64,000 nucleotides of DNA from Variovorax sp. V93 (GTDB taxonomy: Bacteria > Pseudomonadota > Gammaproteobacteria > Burkholderiales > Burkholderiaceae_C): the NCBI RefSeq assembly GCF_041154485.1, contig NZ_AP028669.1, positions 3,596,001 through 3,660,000 on the forward strand, given 5' to 3'. A program made the translations under genes and the position numbers. This document shows, one piece after another, positions 52,990 through 61,413 of this stretch. The notes beneath the pieces are model-generated. The model ran no database searches. It had not been told where the DNA came from and saw only the letters and a program-made list of their open reading frames with translations. Positions within the stretch are counted from its first letter, which is position 1. Each line of letters starts with the position of its first letter.

Positions 52990-53748
52990 TCACGCCAGCG
53001 CGCGAACCACCATGTAGAGCCCCAGCAGCGCCAGCCCGGCCAGGAAGCAGCGCCTGAACACCGACACCGGCAGCCGCTTGCGCAGCCAGGTGCCGATCGC
53101 CATGCCGCCGAGGGCGGGCACCAGCATCGCGAGCGATCCTCCCACCGCCGCCACCGGATAGCCGCCGTTGCCCGCGAGCCCGATGGCGAGCACCACGGTC
53201 GAGGTGGTGAACGAGATGCCCATCGCCTGGATCAGCGCGTCGCGCTGCAAGCCCAGGGCCTGCAGATAGGGCACGGCCGGCACCACGAACACGCCAGTCA
53301 CCGCGGTCACCAGGCCCGTGGCTGCGCCCACCACCGGCCCGAGCCAGCGCTCGTGCGCCGCGGGCACCTGCAGCTGCCGCCCCGTGAGACCCCAGAGCGC
53401 ATAGGCCACCAGCGCCACGCCCAGCGCCACCGAGGCCCATTCACCCGCCGGCACGCCCAGCCACAGCGCGCCGCCCAGGGTGCCCGCCACGATGCCCGCC
53501 TGCATGCCACCGATGCGGCGCAGCACAGGCCAGAAGCTCGCGCGCGGCCCGGTCTGCCAGAGGTTGGTGACCAGCGAAGGCACGATCAACAGCGCCGCCG
53601 CGCGCACCGGCGGCATCCAGAGCGCGAGCAGCGCCATCGACACCGTCGGCAGCCCGAGCCCGACCACGCCCTTGATCACACCGGCCAGAAGAAATACCGC
53701 GGCGGCGGCGGCCCAGTGGCCTGTTGCCAGTTCGTTCGAGATCGTCAT
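52990..53748 (-). CDS. TauE/SafE (TSUP) family membrane permease
   Basis: A 252-residue inner-membrane protein with about eight transmembrane helices in two repeats of the sulfite exporter/TSUP family. Signature phrases are GVIKGVVGLGLPTVSMALLALW near the N-terminus and GAATGLVTAVTGVFVVPAVPYLQALG in the middle. The substrate is probably a sulfur-containing or organic anion and is not determinable here. The start at 53748 (MTISNELATG) is chosen over one 15 codons upstream. It diverges from a LysR gene that may control it. Confidence 0.85.
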   Translation of the reverse strand: MTISNELATGHWAAAAAVFLLAGVIKGVVGLGLPTVSMALLALWMPPVRAAALLIVPSLVTNLWQTGPRASFWPVLRRIGGMQAGIVAGTLGGALWLGVPAGEWASVALGVALVAYALWGLTGRQLQVPAAHERWLGPVVGAATGLVTAVTGVFVVPAVPYLQALGLQRDALIQAMGISFTTSTVVLAIGLAGNGGYPVAAVGGSLAMLVPALGGMAIGTWLRKRLPVSVFRRCFLAGLALLGLYMVVRALA

Positions 53749-53804
53749 TGCGGCGCAGTCTGCCGGCCACGGCGGCGCCTGGAAATGCGGCATTCGCGCA
53801 GCCG

Positions 53805-53825
53805 GCCTCAGGCACAGGCTGAGGC
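53805..53825. promoter_or_regulatory. Inverted repeat between permease and LysR gene
   Basis: GCCTCAG-N7-CTGAGGC is a perfect 7-bp inverted repeat, 20 bases before the LysR ATG in a 97-base divergent gap. It contains the interrupted-dyad form typical of LysR operators. It is probably the binding site for the adjacent regulator, controlling both genes. Confidence 0.5.
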
Positions 53826-53845
53826 TCCCGTGCTACCTTGCGGCG

Positions 53846-54751
53846 ATGCGATTCGATCTCACCGACCTGCGGCTCTTTCTCCACGTGGTCGAGGCCGGCA
53901 GCCTCACGGCCGGTGCGGCGCGCTCGCACATGACGCTGGCCTCGGCCAGCCAGCGCGTGCGCGGCATGGAAGACGCCCTCGGCAGCCCGCTGCTCACGCG
54001 CCACGCGCAGGGCGTGCGCCCCACCGAGGCCGGCCGTACGCTGCTGCACCATGCGCGCGTCGTGCTGCAGCAGATGGAGCGCCTGCGCGGCGAGCTCGGC
54101 GAGTACGGCCAGGGCCTCAAGGGCCACGTGCGCTTCATGTGCGGCACCTCGGCGCTGACCGAGCACCTGCCCGAGGTGCTGAGCCGCTTTCTCATGCAGC
54201 ATCCGCGCATCTCGGTCGACCTCGAGGAGCGGCCCAGCCCGGACACCGTCGACGCGCTGCGCGGCGGCCGCTGCGACATCGGCATCGTCTCGGACGCCAT
54301 CGACACCGAGGGCCTCGAATGCCACCCGTTCCGCCGCGACGACCTGGTGCTGGTGATGCCGCGCGGCCATGCGCTGGCCGGCCGGCGGCGCGTGATGCTG
54401 GCCGAGGTGATCGACAGCGAATTCGTCGGCCTGCCCGCCGACAGCGCGCTGCAGCTGCTGCTCACGCAGCATGCCCGTGCGCTCGGCAGGCACCTGGCCT
54501 ATCGCGTGCGCGTGGGCAACTTCGAGGCCGTGTGCCGCATGGTGGAGAACGGCATCGGCGTGGGCATCGTGCCGCAGACGGCGGCCGAACGCTGCGCCCG
54601 CTCGATGAAGATCGCGCGCGCCGCGCTCGGCGACACCTGGGCCGAGCGCACGCTGATGGCATGCGTGCGCTCGTCGCAGGAACTGCCGCTCAATGCGCGG
54701 CGCATGCTCGAGCACCTGGTGGCGCCGGTGGAACAGGCTGCGGCGAAATAG
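53846..54751 (+). CDS. LysR-family transcriptional regulator
   Basis: A 301-residue regulator. The N-terminal winged helix (residues 1-60) reads LRLFLHVVEAGSLTAGAARSHMTLASASQRVRGMEDALGSPLL in overall form, and the C-terminal effector domain begins at about residue 90. The usual co-inducer-binding fold is visible (VDLEERPSPDTVDALRGGRCDIGIV). It is divergent from the TauE/SafE permease, a typical regulator-target arrangement. Confidence 0.92.
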   Translation: MRFDLTDLRLFLHVVEAGSLTAGAARSHMTLASASQRVRGMEDALGSPLLTRHAQGVRPTEAGRTLLHHARVVLQQMERLRGELGEYGQGLKGHVRFMCGTSALTEHLPEVLSRFLMQHPRISVDLEERPSPDTVDALRGGRCDIGIVSDAIDTEGLECHPFRRDDLVLVMPRGHALAGRRRVMLAEVIDSEFVGLPADSALQLLLTQHARALGRHLAYRVRVGNFEAVCRMVENGIGVGIVPQTAAERCARSMKIARAALGDTWAERTLMACVRSSQELPLNARRMLEHLVAPVEQAAAK

Positions 54752-54775
54752 CCGCAGCGCCCTTCCCCGGGCGGC

Positions 54776-55318
54776 TCAGCGCGCAGGCGCGGCGAGCAGC
54801 TGCGCCATCTTCTGCAGCGCCGCTTCCGGCGTCGGCGCGATGTGGATCGAGCAGGCCAGCATCAGGTTCAGCGGCTGTCCGAAATCCTCCACCGCGATGC
54901 CGCTGCCGCTCTCGCGCAGCACCCCGGCCGCATCGGGCGCGCACTGCAGCGCCGAGCGGGCGCGGTCGGCATAGCTGCCCGCGGGCACGCCGTAGGCCAC
55001 GACCGGAATCTGCAGCGCCACCGCGGCGCCCACCTCGAACACCGTGCCCGAATCGGGCTCCAGGCCGCGGAAGCACGCGAGGTTGGCCACCACGCCGTCG
55101 GCGCCGCGAAGGCGCTGCATGTTGGCCTGGTAGATCTGCATTTCCGGCGCCTGCGCACCCGGCTCCTCGTTGCCGTCGGCCGGCAGCAGGGCTGCCAGCC
55201 CCAGCGCATCGCAGGCGGCCGCGAGCCGCACGAAGTGCTCCCTGGCGTCGGGGCGGAAGACGTCGGGGCCGGCAAGGTAGATCCGCGGGCGCGCCGGGTT
55301 GTCGGGGGATGTGTCCAT
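54776..55318 (-). CDS. Nucleoside 2-deoxyribosyltransferase-like protein
   Basis: A 180-residue protein of the nucleoside 2-deoxyribosyltransferase superfamily. The N-terminal substrate motif is RIYLAGPDVFRPDA, and the glutamate nucleophile is in PDSGTVFEVGAAVAL. It may transfer or hydrolyse deoxyribosyl groups of nucleosides in salvage or clean-up. I chose the ATG at 55318; one three codons upstream is possible. It converges with the LysR gene. Confidence 0.82.
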   Translation of the reverse strand: MDTSPDNPARPRIYLAGPDVFRPDAREHFVRLAAACDALGLAALLPADGNEEPGAQAPEMQIYQANMQRLRGADGVVANLACFRGLEPDSGTVFEVGAAVALQIPVVAYGVPAGSYADRARSALQCAPDAAGVLRESGSGIAVEDFGQPLNLMLACSIHIAPTPEAALQKMAQLLAAPAR

Positions 55319-55388
55319 GAAGGGCACATCTTAGGTTTTTGCGGCCAGCCGTACTACGATGGCACTTCCTCACGACGAAGGAGCCGCC

Positions 55389-55664
55389 ATGCCTCTCTAC
55401 CTGATCGAGCGCAATTTTGCGGATCAACTCGAGGTCTCGCCCGAGGCCGCGGCCGGCATCATCCGCGTCAACGACGACGTCGGCGTGCGCTGGCTGTATT
55501 CGTTCCTCAGCGCCGACAAGAAGAAGACCTACTGCCTGTACGAAGCCCCCGGCATCGAGCCGATCCGCGAGGCGGCACGGCGCAACGGACTGCCGGCCGA
55601 CGTGGTGATCGAGGTCGGCGAGCTGCGCCCGCCGCCGCTGCCGGCCGACCTCCTGTCGGCCTGA
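55389..55664 (+). CDS. DUF4242 family small protein
   Basis: A 91-residue protein matching the DUF4242 form: MPLYLIERNFADQLEVSPEAA at the start, followed by VRWLYSFLSADKKKTYCLYEAPGIEPIREAA. A streptomycete member binds nickel, but no such role is established generally. A GAAGGAG Shine-Dalgarno sequence fixes the start at 55389. Its 3' end is 3 bases from the convergent cupin gene. Confidence 0.8.
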   Translation: MPLYLIERNFADQLEVSPEAAAGIIRVNDDVGVRWLYSFLSADKKKTYCLYEAPGIEPIREAARRNGLPADVVIEVGELRPPPLPADLLSA

Positions 55665-55667
55665 AGT

Positions 55668-56138
55668 TCATTTCGCCCGCGGGTCGTCCGCCGGATTGAC
55701 GTAGGTGATGCCCCAGGGCCCGGTGCCGTGCAGCTGCACCACCGTTTCTTCGCTGGTCCAGGCGAAGTGCGGCGTCTTGGGCTGCAGGATCATCATGCCG
55801 CCCGCCACCACCGGCATCGACTTCTGCATGTCGAGCTTGTCGCCCAGGCCCATGTGGAAGGTGCCCGAGAGCACGGTCACCCGCTCGACGGCCGGATGCC
55901 AGTGCGACGGTACCCGGTAGTTGGCCGGCACCTTGAGGCGCACCGTGAAGGGCACGGCCTCGCTCATCGGGCCTTCGATCACCGCGAGCTTCGCGCCGGG
56001 CGGCAGCGAGGGAACGTCGGCCCATTTGAGGTCGGCGGGCGAGATCATCTGGTGGTCGCCGGACTGGGCCCAGCTGGTGGCGATGGCCGCGATCAGGGCG
56101 GCGCCGATCGCCCAGGCGGCAAATGGCTGGCGTGTCAT
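55668..56138 (-). CDS. Exported cupin-domain protein
   Basis: A 156-residue protein with a signal peptide (AAWAIGAALIAAIATSWAQS) and a single cupin domain. Metal-binding motif 1 is visible as SHWHPAVERVTVLSG and motif 2 near PKTPHFAWTSEE. It is secreted to the periplasm. Similar proteins are annotated only as cupins; function unknown. Confidence 0.83.
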   Translation of the reverse strand: MTRQPFAAWAIGAALIAAIATSWAQSGDHQMISPADLKWADVPSLPPGAKLAVIEGPMSEAVPFTVRLKVPANYRVPSHWHPAVERVTVLSGTFHMGLGDKLDMQKSMPVVAGGMMILQPKTPHFAWTSEETVVQLHGTGPWGITYVNPADDPRAK

Positions 56139-56209
56139 GGTGAGGTTCCTTTCCTTTCCGTGTCACCGGCGAAGCGCCGCCGGGGCGCGAGCGAGAGCCG
56201 CGGCTGCGT

Positions 56210-56569
56210 CTACAGCCGCACCACGTCGCCCTTCAACGAATAGAGGATCGCGACCACCTCGTTCTTCTCGGCCTGGTCGTAGCCGTTCTTGGTCATGGCC
56301 GCGACGATGTCGTCCATGGCGGCGACCAGCTCCTGCTCGCTGATGTTCATGCCCTTGTGGGCCGACACCAGGTCCTTGCCGGTGTAGCACTGCGGGCCAC
56401 CGCTGCCGGAGCAGAGGAACTCGACCACATGGCGCTCGACCTCGGCGCGGTTGCTGTTCGCAAAGCGCGAACGGATGAGCGGGTTGGCGTAGTGGTTCTC
56501 GACGACGTCGGTGACGAGGCGCTGGATGCGCTCCTCTCCGCCAAGTCGTTCGTACAGGGTTGCAGGCAT
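56210..56569 (-). CDS. Truncated hemoglobin, group I
   Basis: A 119-residue 2/2 globin. It begins with the group I phrase TLYERLGGEERIQRLV, contains YTGKDLVSAHKGMNIS with the proximal histidine (about residue 71), and ends with a short helix. Such proteins bind O2 or NO and often act as NO dioxygenases. Start at 56569; a start three codons upstream is also open. Confidence 0.88.
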   Translation of the reverse strand: MPATLYERLGGEERIQRLVTDVVENHYANPLIRSRFANSNRAEVERHVVEFLCSGSGGPQCYTGKDLVSAHKGMNISEQELVAAMDDIVAAMTKNGYDQAEKNEVVAILYSLKGDVVRL

Positions 56570-56688
56570 GGGGCGCACTCCTTCGGGTTGAGGACCCGGC
56601 GGCGCCGAGCCCGAGACCCGAAGTTAGGCTTGGGCGCGCGGCCGCGCATCGCCCGAATTGACCATTTCGCGCCGTGCCGCCCCGGCCA

Positions 56689-59600
56689 TCAGGATGGCTC
56701 GCGGCCCTCGGCCGCGACGCGGTGGCGGTGCGCCCAGGCCGCGGCCTCGGTGCGGCTGCGGCACTCGGTCTTGGCAAGGATGTGGCGCACGTGGTGCGCC
56801 ACCGTGTGCGGACTGATGAACAGGCGCTCGGCGATCGCCTGGTTGCTGCAGCCGGCGCAGAGCAGCCGCAGCACGGCGAGCTCGCGCCGGCTCAGGCCCT
56901 CGGGGGATGCCGACGGCGCCGCGCCGGCGCCCTCGAGTTCGCGCTGCAGCGCCTCACAGCGCCGCGCCAGGCTGGCCATGCCCAGTTCGCGGCCGAGCGC
57001 GAGTGCCGCATCGAGCTGCGTGCCTGCGGCTGCCGCATCGCCGCGCGCGGCCAGCCAGCGCGCCCATTCCAGGCGGCTGTGCGCGAGCCAGGGACGGCCG
57101 CCGCAGCGCTCGTCCAGCGCAACCGCGGCCTGCAGATGCACCGCGGCGTTCGCGTCGTCGCCGGCCAGCGCGGCCAGCATGCCGCGGTAGCGGTCCACGG
57201 CGCCGAAGCAGGCGATGTTGGTGCCGGTCACCACGTTGCGGCCGGCGTAGGGTGCGAGCAGCCGGTACAGCAGCGCCGCGCGCGGCCGGTCGCCGAGGCG
57301 GGCGCAGACCTCGGCCGCAAAGACGATATTGGTCAGCCACATGCCGTCACGCGCAACGCCGGCAAAGCCGTCGCCCGCGAGCGCCTCGTAGGCCTCTCGG
57401 GCCGGTTCGTGCAGGTCGAGTTCGGCACAGATCAGCGCGAGACCGGGCTGCCAGAGGCTGTCGCGCGGCACGCTGCCGACCAGGCCGCGCAGCACCGGCA
57501 GCACCTCGCCGAGGCGGCCCTGGTGGCGCCGCAGCACGAAGATCTGCAGGCTGTAGGCGCCCTGCGCGTTGCCGGGCAGGAAGCGCTGTCCGATCGTGAA
57601 GGTCTGGCCAGCCAGCCGCTCGGCATCTGCGAAGCGGCCCTCGTAGGCGGCGAGCAATGTGAGGCTGGCGAGCCCCATGGCCTGCATGAAGGGCTGGCGG
57701 ATCGCGTCCGCCACCCGCGCATGGACCTGGGCCAGCGGGCGCGCCGCGGCGAGCTCGCCCTTCTCGACCAGGTCGCCGAAGTACCAGCCGGTCAGCGCGT
57801 CGACCCATTCCATGTGGCCGGCACGCTCGGCCACTTCGAGTGCCTCGCGCGCGCAGCGCAGGCGCTCGTCGAGCTGGGTGGGATCGGCGCGCGCCGGCAG
57901 GATCGCCGCCAGCGCCTTGAACAGCGGGTGCGGCATCGCCAGCCCGCGCGCCAGCGCGACCGCCTGGTGTTGCGCCGCGTTGGCCTGCGACTGCCGGCCG
58001 CAGAAGATGCAGGCGCGGCACAGCGCGGCCAGCAGGTCGACCTGCAGCGCGGCGTCGAAACCGTCCGACGAGGCCAACGCCTCTTCGAGCAGTGCCGCCG
58101 CCTGCTCGCCCGGGCGGCTGATGCGCCAGCCGTTGTTCTCGAAGCCGAGCGCCGCCTGCGCGAACAGGTCCGCGTCGCCGAGCGCGCGCGCCAGCGTGGC
58201 CGCTTCCAGGAAGGTGGCGGCACTGGCATCGTTCTCGCCGGCGTGCGTCTGCACCGCACCGAGCGCCAGCAGCAGCACGCCATGCCGCGCGCGCTCGGCC
58301 GGCAGCCAGCGCTCCTGCAACTGCAGCGCGAGGCAGTAGCAGCGCAGGGCTTCTTCGTGCGCCATCAGCGCCACGGCCCGCGCGGCGGCCTGCTGCGCGA
58401 TGTCCAGCGCGCGCGCCGCATTGCCCGCGGGCAGGGCCGCGGCCGCGTGGTAGGCGAGCTGCGCCAGCACGGCGTCGAGCCGCCCGGCATGGCGCGCCTC
58501 GAGCGACTCGGCGATGCGCCCGTGCAGCGCGACGCGGCGTGCCGCGGGCAGCTCGTCATAGAGCACCTCGCGGATCAGCACGTGGCTGAACTGGTACTGC
58601 GGCCCGGGCGGCACGGCCTCGATGACGCGCTGCGCCAGCGCCTCGTCGAGCCTGCCCAGCAGCGTGGCCTCGCTGCCGGCCCCGGCCAGCTCGGCCAAGA
58701 GCGGCAGGTCGAAGTCGCGGCCGATGCACGCAGCGATCGCGAGCAGTTCGCAGCACGGCGCCGAGAGCTGGTTGAGCCGCTGGCCGATCACCGCGCGGAT
58801 GCCGCTCGGCACGGTCCCGGCCCGCGCCGCGGCGGCGTGCGGATCATCCCCGCAGGGGCCCTGCTGCAGGAAACGCAGCATCTCGACCAGGTAGAGCGGA
58901 TTGCCCTCGGTGCGGCGATGCATGGTCGCGATCACGGCGGGCGGCGGCGTCACGGCGCTGGCCGCGGCCACCATCCGCTCGGTTTCGTCGAGGCTCAGGC
59001 CCTGCAGCGGCAGGCGGCAGAACTGCCGCGTGTTCAGCAGCTCGGCCAGGGTGGCCGCCAGCGGATGCTGGCGCGACAGGCCGGCCTCGCGGTAGGAGCC
59101 GAGCAGCAGGATGCGGGATTCGCCGACGTCCTGGGCGATGAAGGCCAGCAGCCGCAGCGACGATGCATCGGCCCAGTGCAGGTTGTCGAGGATCAGCAGC
59201 AGCGGGCGCAGGGTCGCCACCTGGCGCCAGAAATGCGCAACCGCGGCAAACAGCCGGAAGCGTGCCTGGTCGCCCTCGCCGATCGCCGGCACCGCGGTGC
59301 CGGGGGGCAGCCGCTCGGCGAGTTCGGGCGCAATCTCGACGGCCGCCGCGGCCTCGCGCCCGAGCAGCGCGGGCAGGCGCTCGTCGCGGCAGGCCCGCAG
59401 GCAGGCCTGCATCGCGCGGGTCCACGGCAGGAAAGGCGGCGCACCCGGCTCCTCGAGGCAGCGGCCCCACAGGGTCAGCATGCCGCGCCGCAGGGCCAGC
59501 GTTGCTACCTCCTGGGCCAGCCGCGTCTTGCCGATGCCGGCCTCCCCGCTCAGCATGACGACGCGGCCGCGCCCGGCCAGCGCCCCGCCGAGCGCATCGT

Positions 59601-59760
59601 GCGCCAGCTGCAATTCGCCGCGGCGGCCGACGAAGGGCTCGCTCGCGCCCGCCACCGCCGCTCTTGCGGCAGGCGCCGCACCGCAGGCCGGACATGAGGC
59701 ATCGGCGTGCAGGCGAACGCGCCCGCAGCGATGACAGCCGATCCGGTCCAGTGCAACCAT
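56689..59760 (-). CDS. LAL-type LuxR regulator with N-terminal zinc ribbon
   Basis: A 1023-residue transcription regulator. Residues 9-26 hold a zinc-ribbon pair CHRC...CPAC (C9, C12, C23, C26). An AAA/STAND ATPase follows with Walker A GEAGIGKT (72-79) and a Walker B-like [12 protein letters not shown]. The middle 500 residues are alpha-helical, TPR-like repeats. The end (about 955-1010) is a LuxR helix-turn-helix ([25 protein letters not shown]). The zinc ribbon at the very front is not a standard part of LAL proteins. An inverted repeat lies just before the gene. Confidence 0.87.
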   Translation of the reverse strand: MVALDRIGCHRCGRVRLHADASCPACGAAPAARAAVAGASEPFVGRRGELQLAHDALGGALAGRGRVVMLSGEAGIGKTRLAQEVATLALRRGMLTLWGRCLEEPGAPPFLPWTRAMQACLRACRDERLPALLGREAAAAVEIAPELAERLPPGTAVPAIGEGDQARFRLFAAVAHFWRQVATLRPLLLILDNLHWADASSLRLLAFIAQDVGESRILLLGSYREAGLSRQHPLAATLAELLNTRQFCRLPLQGLSLDETERMVAAASAVTPPPAVIATMHRRTEGNPLYLVEMLRFLQQGPCGDDPHAAAARAGTVPSGIRAVIGQRLNQLSAPCCELLAIAACIGRDFDLPLLAELAGAGSEATLLGRLDEALAQRVIEAVPPGPQYQFSHVLIREVLYDELPAARRVALHGRIAESLEARHAGRLDAVLAQLAYHAAAALPAGNAARALDIAQQAAARAVALMAHEEALRCYCLALQLQERWLPAERARHGVLLLALGAVQTHAGENDASAATFLEAATLARALGDADLFAQAALGFENNGWRISRPGEQAAALLEEALASSDGFDAALQVDLLAALCRACIFCGRQSQANAAQHQAVALARGLAMPHPLFKALAAILPARADPTQLDERLRCAREALEVAERAGHMEWVDALTGWYFGDLVEKGELAAARPLAQVHARVADAIRQPFMQAMGLASLTLLAAYEGRFADAERLAGQTFTIGQRFLPGNAQGAYSLQIFVLRRHQGRLGEVLPVLRGLVGSVPRDSLWQPGLALICAELDLHEPAREAYEALAGDGFAGVARDGMWLTNIVFAAEVCARLGDRPRAALLYRLLAPYAGRNVVTGTNIACFGAVDRYRGMLAALAGDDANAAVHLQAAVALDERCGGRPWLAHSRLEWARWLAARGDAAAAGTQLDAALALGRELGMASLARRCEALQRELEGAGAAPSASPEGLSRRELAVLRLLCAGCSNQAIAERLFISPHTVAHHVRHILAKTECRSRTEAAAWAHRHRVAAEGREPS

Positions 59761-59773
59761 GCCGCTCCTTGTG

Positions 59774-59797
59774 CTTGCCGGCCATGGGACCGGCAAG
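59774..59797. promoter_or_regulatory. 24-bp inverted repeat before the LAL regulator gene
   Basis: CTTGCCGG-N8-CCGGCAAG is a perfect 8-bp inverted repeat, 14 bases upstream of the LAL start. It could be the target of the regulator (autoregulation). A tandem TAGGACT repeat is also visible at about 59824-59838. It lies in the 77-base gap between the two minus-strand genes. Confidence 0.5.
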
Positions 59798-59837
59798 AGC
59801 GAGTCTGCGCGCGGCGAGTGGCCGTAGGACTTAGGAC

Positions 59838-60404
59838 TTACGCGACGGTGGAGGGAGGCCGGGAGCCCGGCTCCGGCGGCGATGCCCGGGCATCGCGGCG
59901 CGCGCGCAGCACCCAGGGCGTGGCCAGCAGGGCCAGCAGCCGCACCAGCGCAATCTCCTGCGGCGTCCAGCGCGCGCGGGTGCCCAGCACGTTGAAGGTG
60001 GCCGCGCATCGGCCGTCTTCCAGCAGCGGCACGTTCACCACCGCGCGCAGGCCCAGCGCGGCAATGAGCGCATGGTCGTCGAACACCTCGGCCAGCGCCG
60101 CCTCGCCTTCGCCGACGAAGACCTCGGCGCGCAGCAGCAGGTGCTGCGTCCAGCGCGTGAGCGTCTTGCGCTTGCGGCCGGCCACCGGATAGGCCTGCGG
60201 GTCGGACGACCAGAGGCGCTGCAGCTGCACTTCGTCGGGCGGATCGTCCGGGGCCGTCGCGTTCAGGTTCACCGTGAGAAGCCCCGGGCCAAGCAGCACG
60301 CGGCGCGCCGACTCGATGTGCCCCAGCGCGGCGTCGACCGTGGCGGCCCGCGGCAGCGCGTCGCACAGCTGCTCGCACACCTCGACGGACAGCACCTCAG
60401 TCAA
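59838..60404 (-). CDS. GAF-domain protein
   Basis: A 188-residue protein with a GAF-like fold. [20 protein letters not shown] is the typical central hairpin. There is no output domain, so it is a lone small-molecule sensor. It overlaps the stop of the TctC gene by 8 bases and precedes the LAL regulator; it may feed a signal to it. The ligand is unknown. Confidence 0.72.
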   Translation of the reverse strand: MTEVLSVEVCEQLCDALPRAATVDAALGHIESARRVLLGPGLLTVNLNATAPDDPPDEVQLQRLWSSDPQAYPVAGRKRKTLTRWTQHLLLRAEVFVGEGEAALAEVFDDHALIAALGLRAVVNVPLLEDGRCAATFNVLGTRARWTPQEIALVRLLALLATPWVLRARRDARASPPEPGSRPPSTVA

Positions 60405-61362
60405 GCTTGATCCCGAGGTCCCGGATGACCTTGCCGTAGCGCTCGGTGTCCCTGCGCAGCGCCGCGGCCAGCTGCTCGGGCGTGCTCTTCACCAGCTCGA
60501 CGCCGATCGCATCCATGCGGGCGCGCACTTCGGGCACCGCCAGCGCCTTGTTGATCTCGGCATTGAGCCGCGCGACCAGCTCGGCGGGCATGCCCGCGGG
60601 TCCGAACGCGGCGTACCACACGCTCATCTCGTAGCCGGGCAGCGTCTCGGCGACGGTGGGCGTGTCGGGCAGCAGCGCGGAGCGCCTGGGCTCCGTCACG
60701 GCCAGCAGGCGCAGCTTGCCCGCCTTGACGTGCGGCAGCGTCTGCGTGCCGGCGGAGAACAGCACCTGGGTCTGGTTGCCCACCGTGTCGAGCACGGCCG
60801 GCGCGCCGCCCTTGTAGGGCACGTGCAGCATGTCGATGCCGGCCGCCTTCTTGAACATCTCGGCGCTCAGGTGGTTGGTGGAGCCGCCGCCGGCCGAGGC
60901 GTACGCCAGCTTGCCGGGGTTGGCCTTGGCGTAGGCGATGAATTCGCGCAGATCCTTGGCCGGCACCGAGGGGTTGACCACCATCGTGTTGATCACGTTG
61001 GCCACCAGCGCAATGGGCGTGAAGTCATCCGCGCCCTTGAAGGGCATGCCGGGCATCAGCGCGGGGTTCATCGCATGCGTGCTCATCGAGCCGATCAGGA
61101 GCGTGTAGCCGTCCGGCCTGGCCTTGGCGACGAAGTTGGAGCCGATGTTGCCGGAAGCGCCGACGCGGTTGTCGACCACCACCGGCTGGCCCATCGACTT
61201 GCCGAGCTGCTCGGCAATGGCGCGCGCCAGGATGTCGGTCGAGCCGCCGGCGGCCCAGGGGACGATCAGCGTGATCGGCTTCTCGGGATAGGCAGCCAGC
61301 GCAGCCTGCGCGGCGCATGAAAGGGCCAGCAGAAGCAGGCCCCGGAAGGCACGTTGGAGCAT
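60397..61362 (-). CDS. TctC/Bug family tripartite tricarboxylate binding protein
   Basis: A 321-residue periplasmic binding protein: signal peptide LLLLALSCAAQAALA, then YPEKPITLIVPWAAGGSTDILAR and GDTYLLIGSMSTH-like region (DGYTLLIGSMSTHAMNPAL). The Bug family is heavily expanded in Burkholderiales, with carboxylate and other ligands. Its TctA/TctB partners are not in the window. Start at 61362. Confidence 0.9.
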   Translation of the reverse strand: MLQRAFRGLLLLALSCAAQAALAAYPEKPITLIVPWAAGGSTDILARAIAEQLGKSMGQPVVVDNRVGASGNIGSNFVAKARPDGYTLLIGSMSTHAMNPALMPGMPFKGADDFTPIALVANVINTMVVNPSVPAKDLREFIAYAKANPGKLAYASAGGGSTNHLSAEMFKKAAGIDMLHVPYKGGAPAVLDTVGNQTQVLFSAGTQTLPHVKAGKLRLLAVTEPRRSALLPDTPTVAETLPGYEMSVWYAAFGPAGMPAELVARLNAEINKALAVPEVRARMDAIGVELVKSTPEQLAAALRRDTERYGKVIRDLGIKLD

Positions 61363-61413
61363 GGTGATGTCCTTGGAACGAAGGTGAGGAAATTGAAGCA
61401 AGGGCGGCGGGAA

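Noticed and set aside
56674..59697. A 1007-codon open frame on the plus strand opposite the LAL regulator
   Set aside because: Antisense to a well-supported regulator gene, composition dominated by Ala, Arg, Gln and His, with no recognisable motif.
59824..59838. Tandem TAGGACT repeat next to the GAF gene stop
   Set aside because: Only two short units; not enough for a repeat call beyond the note in the neighbouring inverted repeat.
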